A stretch of DNA of 64,000 bases from Epiperipatus broadwayi (Eukaryota; Onychophora; Udeonychophora; Euonychophora; Peripatidae). Made by a program: the position numbers and the translations under genes. The notes under the pieces were generated by a model. The model saw only the letters and a program-made list of their open reading frames with translations. It searched no databases and was not told the origin of the DNA. Positions 25,861 through 38,193 of this stretch are shown in pieces. The DNA lies in contig JAQFVV010012673.1 in the NCBI GenBank assembly GCA_028023455.1, forward strand, positions 1,160,567 to 1,224,566, written 5' to 3'. Every line of letters begins with the position of its first letter. Within the stretch, counting starts at the first letter, position 1.

Positions 25861-28800
25861 CAAGCTTAATACCTTGATGTCAGAGAACTATTATAATCAG
25901 ACTCACCTTACTATAAACTAATAGACTGAAGGGACGTACCAATGCCTACCACATTGGTGCCAAGAACTGTAATAGAATTCTTTATAACCAATGGCTTTAA
26001 TCATTGGGCAGCCAAGAACTGTACCCATCGATCTAACTGAATGCTCCCATCATTGTGGTGCCCAGAATTATAACCAAAAGCATATCATGCCATCTATATT
26101 ATGCACCAAAGACTGTAACCGAAATCTGGAGCAAATTACCATAAACAAAACTAATGATATAACATAAAATTGTATGATCTAATCTGGTCACAGCTAGGGT
26201 TGTACCGCGAAGACCTATCATAGTAGTATGTGAAAATACATTAGACAAAATATAAGTATGCAATTTTATTATCCTTCAAACCTTAATTTGCGATTTTTCA
26301 TTGCATGAGACCTTATGGCCGACCATGGACAAGATGGCATAATTTGTGGAACTACTAAAGATTATGAATTTTAAAATTACATATATAATTTTTAATACAA
26401 ATGCTAGTCTAGAATAAACATGGAATACTTGGGTTCTTTTCTATAATTTAATAAATATCAATGAGACTCTTGTTATACTGATGAATGACAATTAAAACAT
26501 TAAGTAAATACATTTAATCATGTCATTATCTGGTAAATCTGTTTTAAGTTTATAAAATCAATCAATTTTGTATCATGTACTCCAATCAACTACGCAAAGC
26601 TTAAATGATGGAAAAGGTAAATGGGATTTTATTGTACCTTACACATCATAAACTACCAAGGACAAAAAGCATGCAAATGTTTTTCTCAAAATATTACTAA
26701 ACTCTTATATCATGCTGACAATAGTATGTACTTCAATGTATGCTCTATTCAAGAAATATGATTTCTGATTTTATGAATGACAAATAGCAACGGCACAGTA
26801 AGTTTAATTATAAATCAATATTTATTTACAATTTTTATGACTAATAAGTAATTGATGTTTAATGTAATAACTAAATACATAAATAAACAAATAAAATAAA
26901 TAAATAAATTATAATTCCATTGGCTTCCTTCAATAACATATCATAGGCACAGTTTTATAGAGCCTAATCATACATTATATTACAATTTGATATAATTGAT
27001 GTCTTGAGGAAATTATACAAAAATTCAACATCAACTCATGAAATATCCAATGTCAGTTCCAGAAGCAATAAACCTTCACTGTAGACCTATAACAATGTAA
27101 TAAATAATATTATATTTGTAGGATATAGCTATAATGCTAATGCTAAATAAAAATGAAAATTTAAACTTCAATTCAGATAAAATACTAATTAACAAACAGT
27201 TAATTATTATGAGGTAATTAAGAAAGAATGTCCTGCTACACTTTATGACTTAACTTATAAATTATGCTTATAAATGGAAGAAGATGATTTTAGCTGAATA
27301 ACCAAAATACTTTGCCCAAACTTATATTTATGAAGTAAAATCATATTCCTGTGGATGCATTCATCTACACATAGGAATTATATAACACTGAGTGTCTTGT
27401 GGATTTATACACCATCATAAAGCAATAAATATAATTACACAATTCAGCAGATTAACCACCAGCGCAGGAATGAGTGTAAAATAAAGAAAGTGGCAATTAA
27501 TTAATCTGCAGATTAACCACCAGCACAGATTAATGCCTTTTAACATTGTAAAGCAATATTACTATTTACTTCACATTTAAAGTGCAAAAATCATCCTCCT
27601 CAGTTATTCTGACCATTCAGAAAACACTAACATTTTAGCAGATGTGGGTTCATGCATAATAAAAAGTGTTTCACTAATCAGGACAACTAATATATTAAAT
27701 TATCTTGCTTAAAATAAAAACATAGCAACAATGTAATATAAGTGACATTAGTATAGGAATAGAACTCTGGAAAGACTCATAAGACACTTCATGAGAGGTT
27801 GACACATATCATAAATTCATTAGTAATTTTCAAGCTTTTTCGCAAGCTCTATTCCCTTGAATAAGTATTTTATTTAATCCCATTAATTTAATTTAAACCT
27901 AATAAAATATAACTCATGAACTTCACATACAAGTTCATATAACAATAAAATTAAATTCATTCATTCTTACTTAAATATATGAATTCTAGCAGGTGTGTGT
28001 GTGACATAAATTAAATTGTATAGCATTTTATAATAATAAATATGATCCATGAAATCCATGTAAAAATATCTTGAACAATAAATACACAAAGTAATAATTA
28101 TAATTATAGTTGAATTCCATAAATGTAATTATATATATTTGTCTTAGTTATTATAAGCACTTTTAAATTAATGATTTGACATGGCACCATAAATATAAAA
28201 CAATTCCAAAACATGACAAGCAGAGTTTAAATGAAAATGTTCTTCATAAGTTATTAAATTCTACATTTCTATACAAAACTGTTCCAAGTCTATAACATCC
28301 AGGCTAATATTTACTTATCCACGTTTAAATTTAGGGATACTAATTAGAGCAAATAATTAAATAATTCCAAATTAACGATAAAATTAGAAAGTAGTTTTAG
28401 TTAATTATTTGAAGACTGTTTCCATTATTCAAATGGTAAACAAATTAAATAGCAAATACATTACTGGCAGTATATAGTTAAATAAATTAATCAATGCTAT
28501 ATTATTTTAAATTATAAACGGAAATATTAAACCATGTTAATAACTTTAACATTTAACTTTGATTTTAAACCTTTTCTTTTTTAAAAAGAAAGTTTTCATA
28601 TCTAAAAAACTTCTGTAATTAAAACATCTATTTAGTGTTTCCAAATTGTAGAATAATAAAATATTCCAAACATACGAGATTCTGCAATTAATTCTGCTTT
28701 TAAATTTGAAAGCTCCGACATATTTTTAAGTGTAAATATTGGAAAATTATTAGCGATTTGATCCACTTGGCTGGCTGACCAGAACAGATTTTTAAATTTA

Positions 28801-29415
28801 GCACTTTATTCTATTATTAAATATCACCATTTTATGTTTACATTTGTAGAAAACTTTTTGGTAAATCCGTTTACTTATTAACTATTTTTTAAAAAATAAG
28901 CTTATCATATTTTACATACATTTTATTCTTACACCATTTTCTTTTTCTCTAACAGCAACCTTATCGCAGACGATCTCTTTAATCGCGCTCTTTTTTTTTT
29001 TTACATTGAAACGCATATGTAATTACTATATATTTATCTAATAATTAAAAATTAGTTAAACAAATGTTTTTTTAATTCAATGAAAATAATTTCTAAGACT
29101 ATTTTAAACAAATAAAAATTATTATTATTTTCAATCACATTTTACTAAATTTAATGTGTTGTCAATTTTTAAAAAGTTAAACATATTTTGATACAAATCA
29201 GTGGATGGAAAGAAGCAATTTAAATACATTAAAATAACACAGACAATAAGTAAAGCAAAATATTACTTATTCTCTTTAATAAATTATCTTGAATGCAAGA
29301 AAATAATCTGTTCAAAAATGCAAACCAAGGCAATCAAATCACCAAAAAGAAGACAGAGAAATTTTTATACCAGTTATATCGATCTTTATATTTTATACTA
29401 AAATATAAGGTTACA
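25842..29415. mobile_element. Giant solo LTR in an (AT)n tract (about 3.57 kb)
   Basis: Starts TGTAACCATC and ends AAGGTTACA, giving perfect TGTAACC/GGTTACA inverted termini. Both sides abut (TA)n (left to 25841, right from 29416). Length is close to the 3.54-kb LTRs of the gag-bearing element at 50759-61434, which also end in TGTAAC/GTTACA-type termini. The first ten bases match the end of the 3611 unit (TGTGACCATC) except for one. There is no internal coding region and no second LTR, so a solo LTR left after recombination fits. Near its left part there is a degenerate array of about 50-bp units (CATTGGTGCCAAGAACTGTAA-like, about 25945-26115). Transcription direction is not determined. Confidence 0.72.
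25945..26115. repeat. Degenerate 50-bp tandem array inside the solo LTR
   Basis: Four related blocks: CACATTGGTGCCAAGAACTG, ATCATTGGGCAGCCAAGAAC, ATCATTGTGGTGCCCAGAAT and TATGCACCAAAGACTGTAAC, at about 50-bp spacing. Each resembles the pattern of a primer-binding site followed by an LTR end (TGGTGCC...CTGTAA), which may or may not be meaningful. Confidence 0.45.
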
Positions 29416-29429
29416 ATATATATATATAT

Positions 29430-30285
29430 CAGATATCTACATTTTTCTTGTCATCACCATCCAACATACTTATGTTCAATGGCAAAGATATTGTTAGATA
29501 CACATAAGAGACTTTCTGATGATAACCATTTACACCAAGATATCTATGCTACTAAAAAATGCTTCTTCATAATGGTTTTGATCACAAGATTATTAATAGA
29601 GCTTTTTCATATAATAAAAAGATTGTGATACTTTAAAAATTAAGACTGTTTTTGCCATATATAAAAGGAATAACTGATAAAATTGATAATGTTTTAAAGA
29701 AAAATAATATCCACACTCTTTATACCCCATTTAAAAAAAATAATGAAGTATTTCCACATCCTAAAGATAAAATTCCTTTGGATTCTCATGGTGTATATAA
29801 AATTCCATGTGGAGTTTGTTTACATTCATACACTGAACAGACTAATCATTAAATAAAGATAGGAAAGAAAGAACACATTTTGGAAGTTGAGAAAAATCTA
29901 ATTCATCAGCTATTTACTCACACATTAAATTGGCCAACCATGACATCAAGTTTAATAAAACACATATTTAGGCAAAAATTGAACAATATGATCAAAAATT
30001 GCTAAAGGAAGCTATAAAGATTTTTAAAAGAGTAAGAGCATAAATGAAAAGTCTGAATTAAAGAAAATGATCAATAATTGGAAAAATCTTTTGGAGGATA
30101 AAATATTTTTTTAAAACTTCTCAACCAATAGAATTTAAAAATGAGGCAAAAATAACAAAATAAAAAATAACGATTTTAAATCTCACCACACACATTCTTA
30201 AGAGTTGAGAAAGAAGCTCTAAGAAAAGTATTTGTTATTATACTGAAATGTCAGCTATTTAGCTATTATATTTTTATTACACAGA
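29430..30285 (+). pseudogene. Penelope-like element, second copy (3' part of RT plus GIY-YIG)
   Basis: Plus-strand pieces read CHHHPTYLCSMAKILL, then a frame break, LPYIKGITDKIDNVLKKNNI, LDSHGVYKIPCGVC and a degraded nuclease block YTEQTNH in place of YIGQT. The latter has the Gly changed to Glu, followed by an in-frame stop. Remnants of the nuclease tail (EHILEVEKNL, then KIFKR-like) follow. The 3' non-coding end with GTATTTGTTATTATACTGAA matches the end of the copy at 13745-14710. The 5' part, including YVDD, is missing; the solo LTR lies immediately upstream. Inactive. Confidence 0.82.
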
Positions 30286-30313
30286 AGCTCCTGGAAATAA
30301 TACTATGAATTAA

Positions 30314-30485
30314 TCATCATCAACCATTATCAATCCACTTCAGGATGGTCTTTCCAAGTACAATCCATTTTCTCCAATCTTTAGCTTCTCTTCTCCACAT
30401 CACCGCTGCACACTTTCTTATTTCATCCATCCATCTCAAAGGTGGTTCTTTCTGGGTCTTTTACAATCTCTTGGAATGCAGTTTA
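30314..30485 (-). mobile_element. RTE 3' fragment
   Basis: Matches the last 170 bp of the RTE family (CATCATCAACCATTATCAAT, then the segment encoding the GETFILQW, EIRKC and KRPRK regions). It starts at the usual GAT-rich 3' tail and stops at about 30485, where unrelated sequence follows. A severely 5'-truncated insertion. Confidence 0.85.
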
Positions 30486-30526
30486 AAATTTTATAGCAGC
30501 TTCCAAACTGGTATGAATTAATAGTA

Positions 30527-30530
<4 letters not shown>

Positions 30531-30604
<74 letters not shown>
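30531..30604. repeat. (AT)n microsatellite
   Basis: Pure AT repeat abutting the end of the inverted giant LTR-like unit at 30605. Confidence 0.95.
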
Positions 30605-30609
<5 letters not shown>

Positions 30610-33600
30610 CCTACACTCCCAACACTGCTCATATACATTATATGAGTGAAATGCCCATGCGCCAGTTCTATTAATGAATAGAACAAAATAACAAGATATA
30701 TAATACAAAACTATTATTGAGACTCTATATTTAAGTTTAGGTTCATCTCAGCTCAGTGAGAGGCTATAGGCAGTTCATAAGATATATGATGATAAATAAA
30801 TGAAAGAAGAAATATTACAAAACACTAAATATAATGTAAATCCTTTTTATTAATTAATTGTATGATAAAGAATCATGTTTATCGGTACAGTGTATTAAAA
30901 TATACTTTAAACTTAATTTCTTCCTTCATCCAAATATAACATATATCAGCTTGCTATAACTATAATACTAAACAATTCTATGACTTGGCATATCACAATC
31001 TAAACCTCTACTTTACTTCCAATCAAGAAATAAACAATAAGATCTCAGGGAATTTAACAACCACAGTTGAATTAAATAAACTACATTGGCCTATAAGTTA
31101 TAATTCTAAAGTATGATGAAAATGTAATGAAACAAATTGACTAAAATATTTTACTGTGTTTCAATAATAAGATAATGACAGAAATAGGGTATTTTAATTG
31201 CATATCATCATCTAACAAATATACTAACTTGGCAACCTTTCTAATACGTTTATCCATTGGCAAATGTTCCTTATAATGTTTGGATTAAGTAAAAACAATA
31301 TTGTCAGACACCAGCAGATTTAATATTATAACTCTAAAATAATATATCTATTGTATAATAGATTTATGAAATGTGGAAATGGAAAACACGGATATATACA
31401 ATAATAACTCCAGACACAGTTTAAGATTTTAAATAAATAAAATAAATCATTTATTACAATAAAATAAACTTGGTTTCACATAATATTTACAAATGGACTA
31501 CTTGTCCTACAGATTTTTAAATCATCAAATAAATTTTAAGCATCAGTTTGGGATTATCCCTACTATCAAAGCAAATTAATATCAAAAACTTAAATATCCT
31601 GACTTCGAACATATGCTTTGCCTACATGTTTCATCTACATGACAATAAATAAATAACATGTTATATTATTAGCACAAAAAAAAAAACTTTTTGAGAGGAT
31701 ATTACTCTTGATTAACAAAATACATCAAATTAATTATATTTGACCCTCAACAAAACAACTTTCTCTACTTGACTAAATAATCACTTTCAATTACGAATAC
31801 CTTTCATGCATAGCAACAAAATCATATTCACTCTGATGATTTGATGATTTATAACCTTTATTTAAATAAATCCACTGTAATTTAAAATATTTATTTCTCC
31901 ATTTTAATCTCAATAACTTTATACTTCTATCTAAATGAATGTAATGTATTTCAATAAACATTTATTTCTCATTTCTAATTTCAATAACTCTATAATTTTA
32001 TATACGCGATATTATTTATATTACGCGTGTGTGTGCATGTTCAAGCAACAATAATAGAAAATAATCTTTTTTACAAATTTTCCATTCATCAAGAAAATAT
32101 CATACAATTACTTTATTTCGGACAATGTCGTAATTCATCAATAAAATAAGACACTAATATTACATCAACAATTAATCTAACAATTTATCTAGCCACATAT
32201 TAATTAACACAGAGCTATATACTATACGTTATAAGGGAATCTACATGAGGAGCAGATAAAGTCTTACTCTACACTTCTATAATAATTCATCTGATTTTAA
32301 ATATACTTTTGGTGGTGACTTTTTCCTCATCACCAAGAATCTAAGAAAAAATCACTTAACTTCAAAAAATATCATTTAATCATACGCATATAATATAAAC
32401 TAGGCTCTAGTCATGGAAAATTATTAACATAGACTAAATAAGCAAAATCTTTTATCCCTACAAACATTATAACACAATCAGATTTCTTTCCATTCTCATA
32501 GCTTTTCTACATATCGAACATTATAAGTGTATGCTGGCAGATAAATACATACATATAACATACTAATCCGTTCAACTTAGCAGACTACAACAACATCCTA
32601 AATTTATACATAAAATATTCACAAACTGATCGTTATCAAACAAATGTCATAATTGTGCAAAACAGGCACACACCCGCGAATAAAAATATATATGAAATTA
32701 ACTCTAAATTACACATTATGCAGGCAACATGGTAATTAAATATTGCATTGAGGTATAACTTTTAATTCAAAATAAGCTTTAGGTTACTTTTAAAATTTAA
32801 TATTCATAATTATTATGAACGAACTTTCTTTCATGTCTTGCAAACTATTTCTATTATACGTTCGTTGATTTAAAAAGAACAAAATTCTCACTTTGAGATA
32901 ATAAAGTAGACAGAATAAATATAAACCTCTCTAATAATATATTTGGAAAAAAATATTTATTTCTTTTACCTTCGTAAAAGAACAATCAGATTTATGTGAA
33001 CACAATCAATTTTTACCAGTGTATTCCTCATTCCGATACGCTTCAGAGACGGTCTTGGATATCAAAATAACCCAAATTATAAATGAACATAATATTAAAT
33101 AAGCCTATCTACCTATCATATACATTAATTATGACAAGCAATAAAAATAAATAAAGAAAGAAACAAAGGTTATTAGTTTTGTAACTTAAAAATAAAAGTT
33201 CACTTGCAAAGCTCGGTTCCAGGTTTATGAAACAATATGGGACACATTCCAAACTGAATTTAAATTAAAATAAACTGCTGTAGAATAACCAAACAAATAT
33301 AATCACGCTTAAATAGGACTCAGCATCTTCAATGTTCATAACAAAGTTATGCAAGTTACTGTATCATCCATAAGCAATCAATTTATCCTCTATTATGACG
33401 AGAATATAATAAATGCTTAACTACTGTTGGACAGGAATTATCTCACTTATTCCATTGTAGTTCTAAATTAAATACATAATTGTTTTTAGTAGTTTCTTGA
33501 ATAGCATGGTTTATTCTTAAATATTGTCCATTAATATACTGTGTTTCCTTAGTAATTCTTCAATTAATAATATTTTGTTTTATTTTCCATCTTTATCGAA

Positions 33601-35081
33601 GAGAACAAAAATTACCCGCATTTCTATTCTTCCATTCAATTTAAGCAAATACTTAGTTTGAAGTAACTTACATTTTATTTCCGTCATTTAAAGTACATAT
33701 TGTTTCCAGAAATACCAGATAAATAAATACTGTCATCTCTCTATGATAAATTTGAACATGGCATGATTTATTAAAATATGCATCTTCTTAATTCTATGTT
33801 TAATCCTCACAAAAACACAGCACGAAAGATAGTGAAGAATCAAAATATATTCTGTAAAATAGTTCTGCATGCATTTCCCAGATATATTAAAATACACACG
33901 TTGGTTAATGATACAACAATAATATTCATGCAATTTATTCCCATTTAAAATAACAGCTAAATGAAGTAGTGTAGACTGGACGTTATCAACATACATTTTT
34001 ATTAAGAGCAATAGTTTTGATAGGTTAATTCAAAATGTTAAAATTGAGGAGAATAAAGTGAACTGAATACCTTTTAAAACTTAGAACTGCATTCTGAAAT
34101 TAACTTGTACCATAATAAATTTCTTGGGATTCTTTTGAAATTTTACTCCAAAGTCTTTTTAAAATCAATTTGACTTCAGCAACTGGTTTTACTTTCACAA
34201 TAATGAGCCACTGTTTTTGGCTACAATTACATTATATAATAAGCAAATCTTTCCCTTGAGATCTTTGTTAAATAGCTTTCTTTAGCAAAGTTCATTTCCT
34301 TTCACAAGGTTACTCCCATGCTTTTCTTCTAGCTCAGCTAATTACATATTCAAAATTAATCTTTTTTTTTAAAAAAAAATAACTTTGACTTTTAGAATTA
34401 AAATCATGATAAAAATAATAATAAAATAAATAGCTTTTACAAACTTGAAAAAAAAATGAATATTAAATAACTATTAAATAAAATGATTAATAATTTATTT
34501 AATTTGTAAAATAATTCATTGATTCACCTATCTATTAATCATTGAAAGGAAATATATATTTGTTAAATTATTTAAGATAATTTTTGTAATTTAAATGTTT
34601 TTATTGTGAACATACTAGTGTTTGCTGTTATTAAAAGATGAAAATGAAATGAAAATGATGCAGAGTCATACATGCATACACATGTACTACAACCTAAATA
34701 TTAAACTATCTTAACTAAATATAATTGACATGGCTATTAATTGTTGACAAAAGGATAAGTATCAATGAACAAAGAATTTTGAAACTATTCAATCAATATT
34801 ACAATAATATAAAATAACTTTGCATCTTTCTGATAAAATGTATTAATTCCATTAATAAACAACCTTTCTTCCTTACACTAAATACATCATTAACCACACT
34901 AATAATAATGAATACCTATAAAGTGGTCAATAAACTGCATAAGCAATCCATATCTAAGCTTCAAATAATCTCCAAAAAAAAATTTAAAATTCTAAGGCTA
35001 TTTCATTTTTTTAAATATAATATAATTATTCAATGCAGATATAGAGTATGCCAATTCCTTGTGCCCATCCAGATGGTCACA
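30605..35081. mobile_element. Giant solo-LTR-like unit, copy 2, inverted relative to copy 1 (about 4.48 kb)
   Basis: Reverse complement of 3611-8171, with matching sequence along its whole length. Landmarks include TATAACCTACACTCCC at this end, CATGCGCCAGTTCTATTAAT, the TTACGCGTGTGTGTGCATG block near 32020 and GATGGTCACA at 35081. Identity is clearly high but well below that between the LTRs of the 50759 element, so both are old. (AT)n is on the left (30531-30604) and (TA)-rich sequence on the right (35082-35140). No protein is conserved between the copies; a minus-strand open frame at 33733-34011 overlaps a region where copy 1 has a short frame, but indels break the correspondence. Confidence 0.62.
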
Positions 35082-35839
35082 ATATATATAAAATATAAAA
35101 TATATATAATCTTACTGTTTCAATATATATATATATATAATATTTTACATTTTATTATTCTATTTCCCATTTGTGAATTTTTTGTATATATGGTGAACTG
35201 CAATCGGATAAATTTTTTGATATAGAATGCTTTTATCTTTTATAAAATTATTTCCAGATATATACATTCATTTATATAAATTAATTATAACAATTTTTCA
35301 GGTAAATATTCTTAATATATTCGTATTTTTTAAAGATATACAATATATAAACGAATAAATATTTTTATATGTATACGAGTATTATTAAATATAAAAATTA
35401 ATTATAAGAATTTTATGAATTATTATTATATTATATATATTGTTTCATCAATATTTCAATTAAATAATATTGATTTATAAACTATATTTACATCTTAAAA
35501 GCTTCTAAATCATTTATAGAATTGCATATTTATATAAAAATACATAAAAAGTATTAATATTGCATATAGAAAATTTAAAAAATTAAAAATATAAATAATC
35601 TTACAGATAGATATAATATAAAATATATAAATTCCGGATCATGATTAATTATTATGCTTAAATACAGTAGCAATGGTACAAATTATCAGGAATTTAATAT
35701 AAAATTATATAATATTAAGAAATATTGAAGAAGAAAATTGTCATTATTACTAGATGCATAGTGTCTATTATTACAATAACAGACAGGATATCAATAAATA
35801 AAATTAATAAGAGAGAACAAGTTATTAAACCATCAAACC
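35082..35839. other. Unannotated, very AT-rich stretch
   Basis: (TA)-rich sequence from 35082 to about 35140 followed by low-complexity AT sequence. No gene or repeat family recognised. Confidence 0.45.
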
Positions 35840-36190
35840 ATCACATGATTACCATTTTTATGCATACACATGCTCTTAATAATAGCACCAAACTCTCAAT
35901 ATAGTAGTCCCCCCAAGTGCAAGCCATTGTAATCAATGGTTGTAGGAAGGTTTATGCATAAAATCCCTATCTTGTGTCTACTCATCCAATATCATCAGAC
36001 TAGTTTTTAGTTTGTAGCTTTCATCAGTGAGGAGTCTTGGATTTGAGAGCACTGCACCTAGATCTTACGATCTAATGCAGTTCTCCATCAACCATTTTTA
36101 GCTATTTGCTTATGCACAAACCTTCCTGCATCTAGTGATTATGAAGGTTTATATTTGGTGGCACTACTGCATGGAGGTTTTGGTTTTAAA
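35840..36190. mobile_element. Non-autonomous inverted-terminal-repeat element, family R
   Basis: The left end (ACCAAACTCTCAATATAGTA... to GGTTTATGCATA, 35886-35960) is the inverse of the right end (TATGCACAAACCTTCCTGCA... to GGAGGTTTTGGTT, 36111-36186), giving imperfect terminal repeats of about 75 bp. The interior of about 150 bp holds TCATCCAATATCATCAGACT and a minus-strand hammerhead-like relic (TTTCATCAGTGAGGAGTC). No coding sequence. Partial relatives are at 18248-18785, 44270-44370, 45720-45900 and 62750-62860. Size and structure are MITE-like; target duplication not identified. Confidence 0.65.
36004..36027 (-). ncRNA. Hammerhead-like relic in family R
   Basis: Minus strand: CTGATGA, AAGC-TACAAA-CT hairpin remnant, then AAAAACTAGTC where GAAACTAGTC would be expected from the relatives at 18605 and 45801. 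Probably a decayed core. Confidence 0.25.
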
Positions 36191-37194
36191 AAGACAGGCA
36201 ACATAGTGGGTATGAAAAGTAGTGCAGTACACAGAAGGTTAGGATAAAGATTTTATGTCAGTATATTTATACAAAAAGTGGGATGATTGTGTTAGGACAA
36301 TTGTTGAGTGTTATAGTGGCAAGAAATGAGGTAGAAGAATAGATGCATTAATAAAAAATAAAGAGTTGGAGAGATGGGGAAATAGTATAGAGAGTAAAAA
36401 CAGTTTAAATATATATTAGACAGAATATTGGGTGTGAGTTAATTTATGAAAATAGCAAGGAGAGTATTTTACTGTTTAAGGCTCGAAAAGGATTTTTAGC
36501 AACAATGGATTATGCATGTAAATGCAAAAATATGGGTGATTTAGTCTGAAAATTATGTAAGGAAGGCATAGAAAACATTAAGCATCTAATAATTGAATTA
36601 AATGCCCACAAAAAGAAAGAGTGCAAATAATAAAGTTGTAGGAAAATAAATATAATTAAAGTGATTATACAGAGAGTCCGTTTTGGGTTTTAATGCTGGA
36701 TTTAAGAAAAGATAGGGAGATTTACATATAAAGGCCATAGAGTTGTTATAGATTATGTTGTGGAAATGGGATAGAGAAGGATAGAAAATAATATGAAAAA
36801 ACAGTGTAGGAATGAAAAGGGAATGTAAGGTGGCTAATGGGTTTTTCAGGGCATAGGGTTGAGAGATTCCTGATTCCTTTAAAGGAGAAGACACAGTGCA
36901 TCACATCACAGAACAAGTTATTCTGAAGAAAATTTCAGATAAAGGACTGTTAAAAGAAGTAAATCTAATTAAAATAAAAGAATTAATAATTAAATATTAC
37001 TGTAAGTACAAAGGATATATATTTAATATTTTTAAATTTAATAGGACAATTAATAGTATAAAAGTAGCATATGGTTTTATTGCTAGGAGTATGTAAAAAG
37101 TTCAAGTCAGATCTTCCAGTGGCAGATGCAACCCTGGAACATCTTTATCCTGTAAGACATTGTACCAACTATACCAAATCATATGGGCCAAAAA
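36191..37194. other. Unannotated stretch
   Basis: Purine-rich, slightly less AT-rich sequence on the plus strand with several short open frames (for example minus-strand 36598-36894) that show no recognisable domain. No repeat family assigned. An old broken coding element is possible but cannot be supported. Confidence 0.35.
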
Positions 37195-37325
37195 TATAAT
37201 GGCTTTATTGCTCAGGAACTCATAAGAATTTCCAGTGCCAGAAATATGAGAACCAGAATTAGTTCTGGGACATCCCAATCACAAGTTTAATGCTCTACCA
37301 ATTGCAGTAAGTGACACTGGGCTAT
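37195..37325 (-). repeat. tRNA-derived SINE, family A
   Basis: Minus strand has an A-box-like TGCAATTGGTAGAGCATTAA, a decayed B-box region and the tail GAGTTCCTGAGCAATAAAGC. It matches 19938-20060 in layout. Confidence 0.7.
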
Positions 37326-37332
37326 AAAAAAA

Positions 37333-37930
37333 AACATCATCATTACCATCATCATTATAATCCAATTCAGAATGAGGTCTCTTCATACTTCCAATTTCAT
37401 TGATTCATAGTCTCTACTTCCCACATTATACCAATAAAGTTTCCTATGTCATTTATTTATATTACATGTGATCGCTTTCTAGATCTTTTTCAGTTACTTG
37501 GAATATAGATAAAGACTTCAATTATCCATCTACTATTTCCTCTTCTAGTAATATTTCCAACCCATATCTGTTTCTGTTTCTTTATTCTTTCAATGCTGCC
37601 TGCTTGTTATCTCAATCATTTTCTTACCATTGATTCTTACTACTCATTCCATATACCTTTTTAAACTTTATTGAGTAGATTGACATTTTTATCACGCTTT
37701 TTACTGTTAAGTGTTCAGGTGTCAGATTTATGGAGTAAAAACTATTAAAACCCATCTATTAAAAATATTTTTCACACACATGAACATATTTATTTAAATG
37801 TTAAGGTATTTTTTAGCAAAATTACTCACATCCAAGATTAATTCTATATTTAATTTTATCTGTTATATTTGTATGTATAGTAATATTTTAATCAAGGTAT
37901 GTTGGTAACATCTAATTCAAAATTTTAAAA
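37333..37930 (-). pseudogene. Old RTE 3' fragment
   Basis: Starts with CATCATCATTACCATCATCA-type tail sequence, then follows the minus-strand order of the main RTE copy (TTCCTTTTCTAGTAATAT-like, CAATGCTGCC, ACTGTTAAGTGTTCAGG, ACACATGAACATATTT, CAAGATTAATTCTATATTT). It reaches the region upstream of MERCMLG and the KYLGQ region. Heavily mutated, no open frame. Confidence 0.75.
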
Positions 37931-38193
37931 ATGGATATATTATATACCATGTAACAAAACAAAGTATTATGAGTAAAATGGCCTTTTGAAATAAACATTA
38001 TACTTGTATGATAATTTGTTTATCTATAAAAGGATTAAAATATAATGTTTCAAGAAACTATCAAAGTCCTGATTACAAAATGTCTTTATATTGCTAAATA
38101 TTTTGGATTTCTGGAATTTATTTTTTACTCACTTACTGTGAATTCAAACTCATCTAAGGGAAAAAATAATATATTTAGACTATTTGTTAACTG

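Noticed and set aside
25945-26115. CRISPR-like array
   Set aside because: Units are degenerate, spacing is irregular, the context is a eukaryotic retroelement and there are no cas genes.
36598-36894. Possible host gene of 98 codons
   Set aside because: No domain, composition bias or splice context; adjacent frames are no better.
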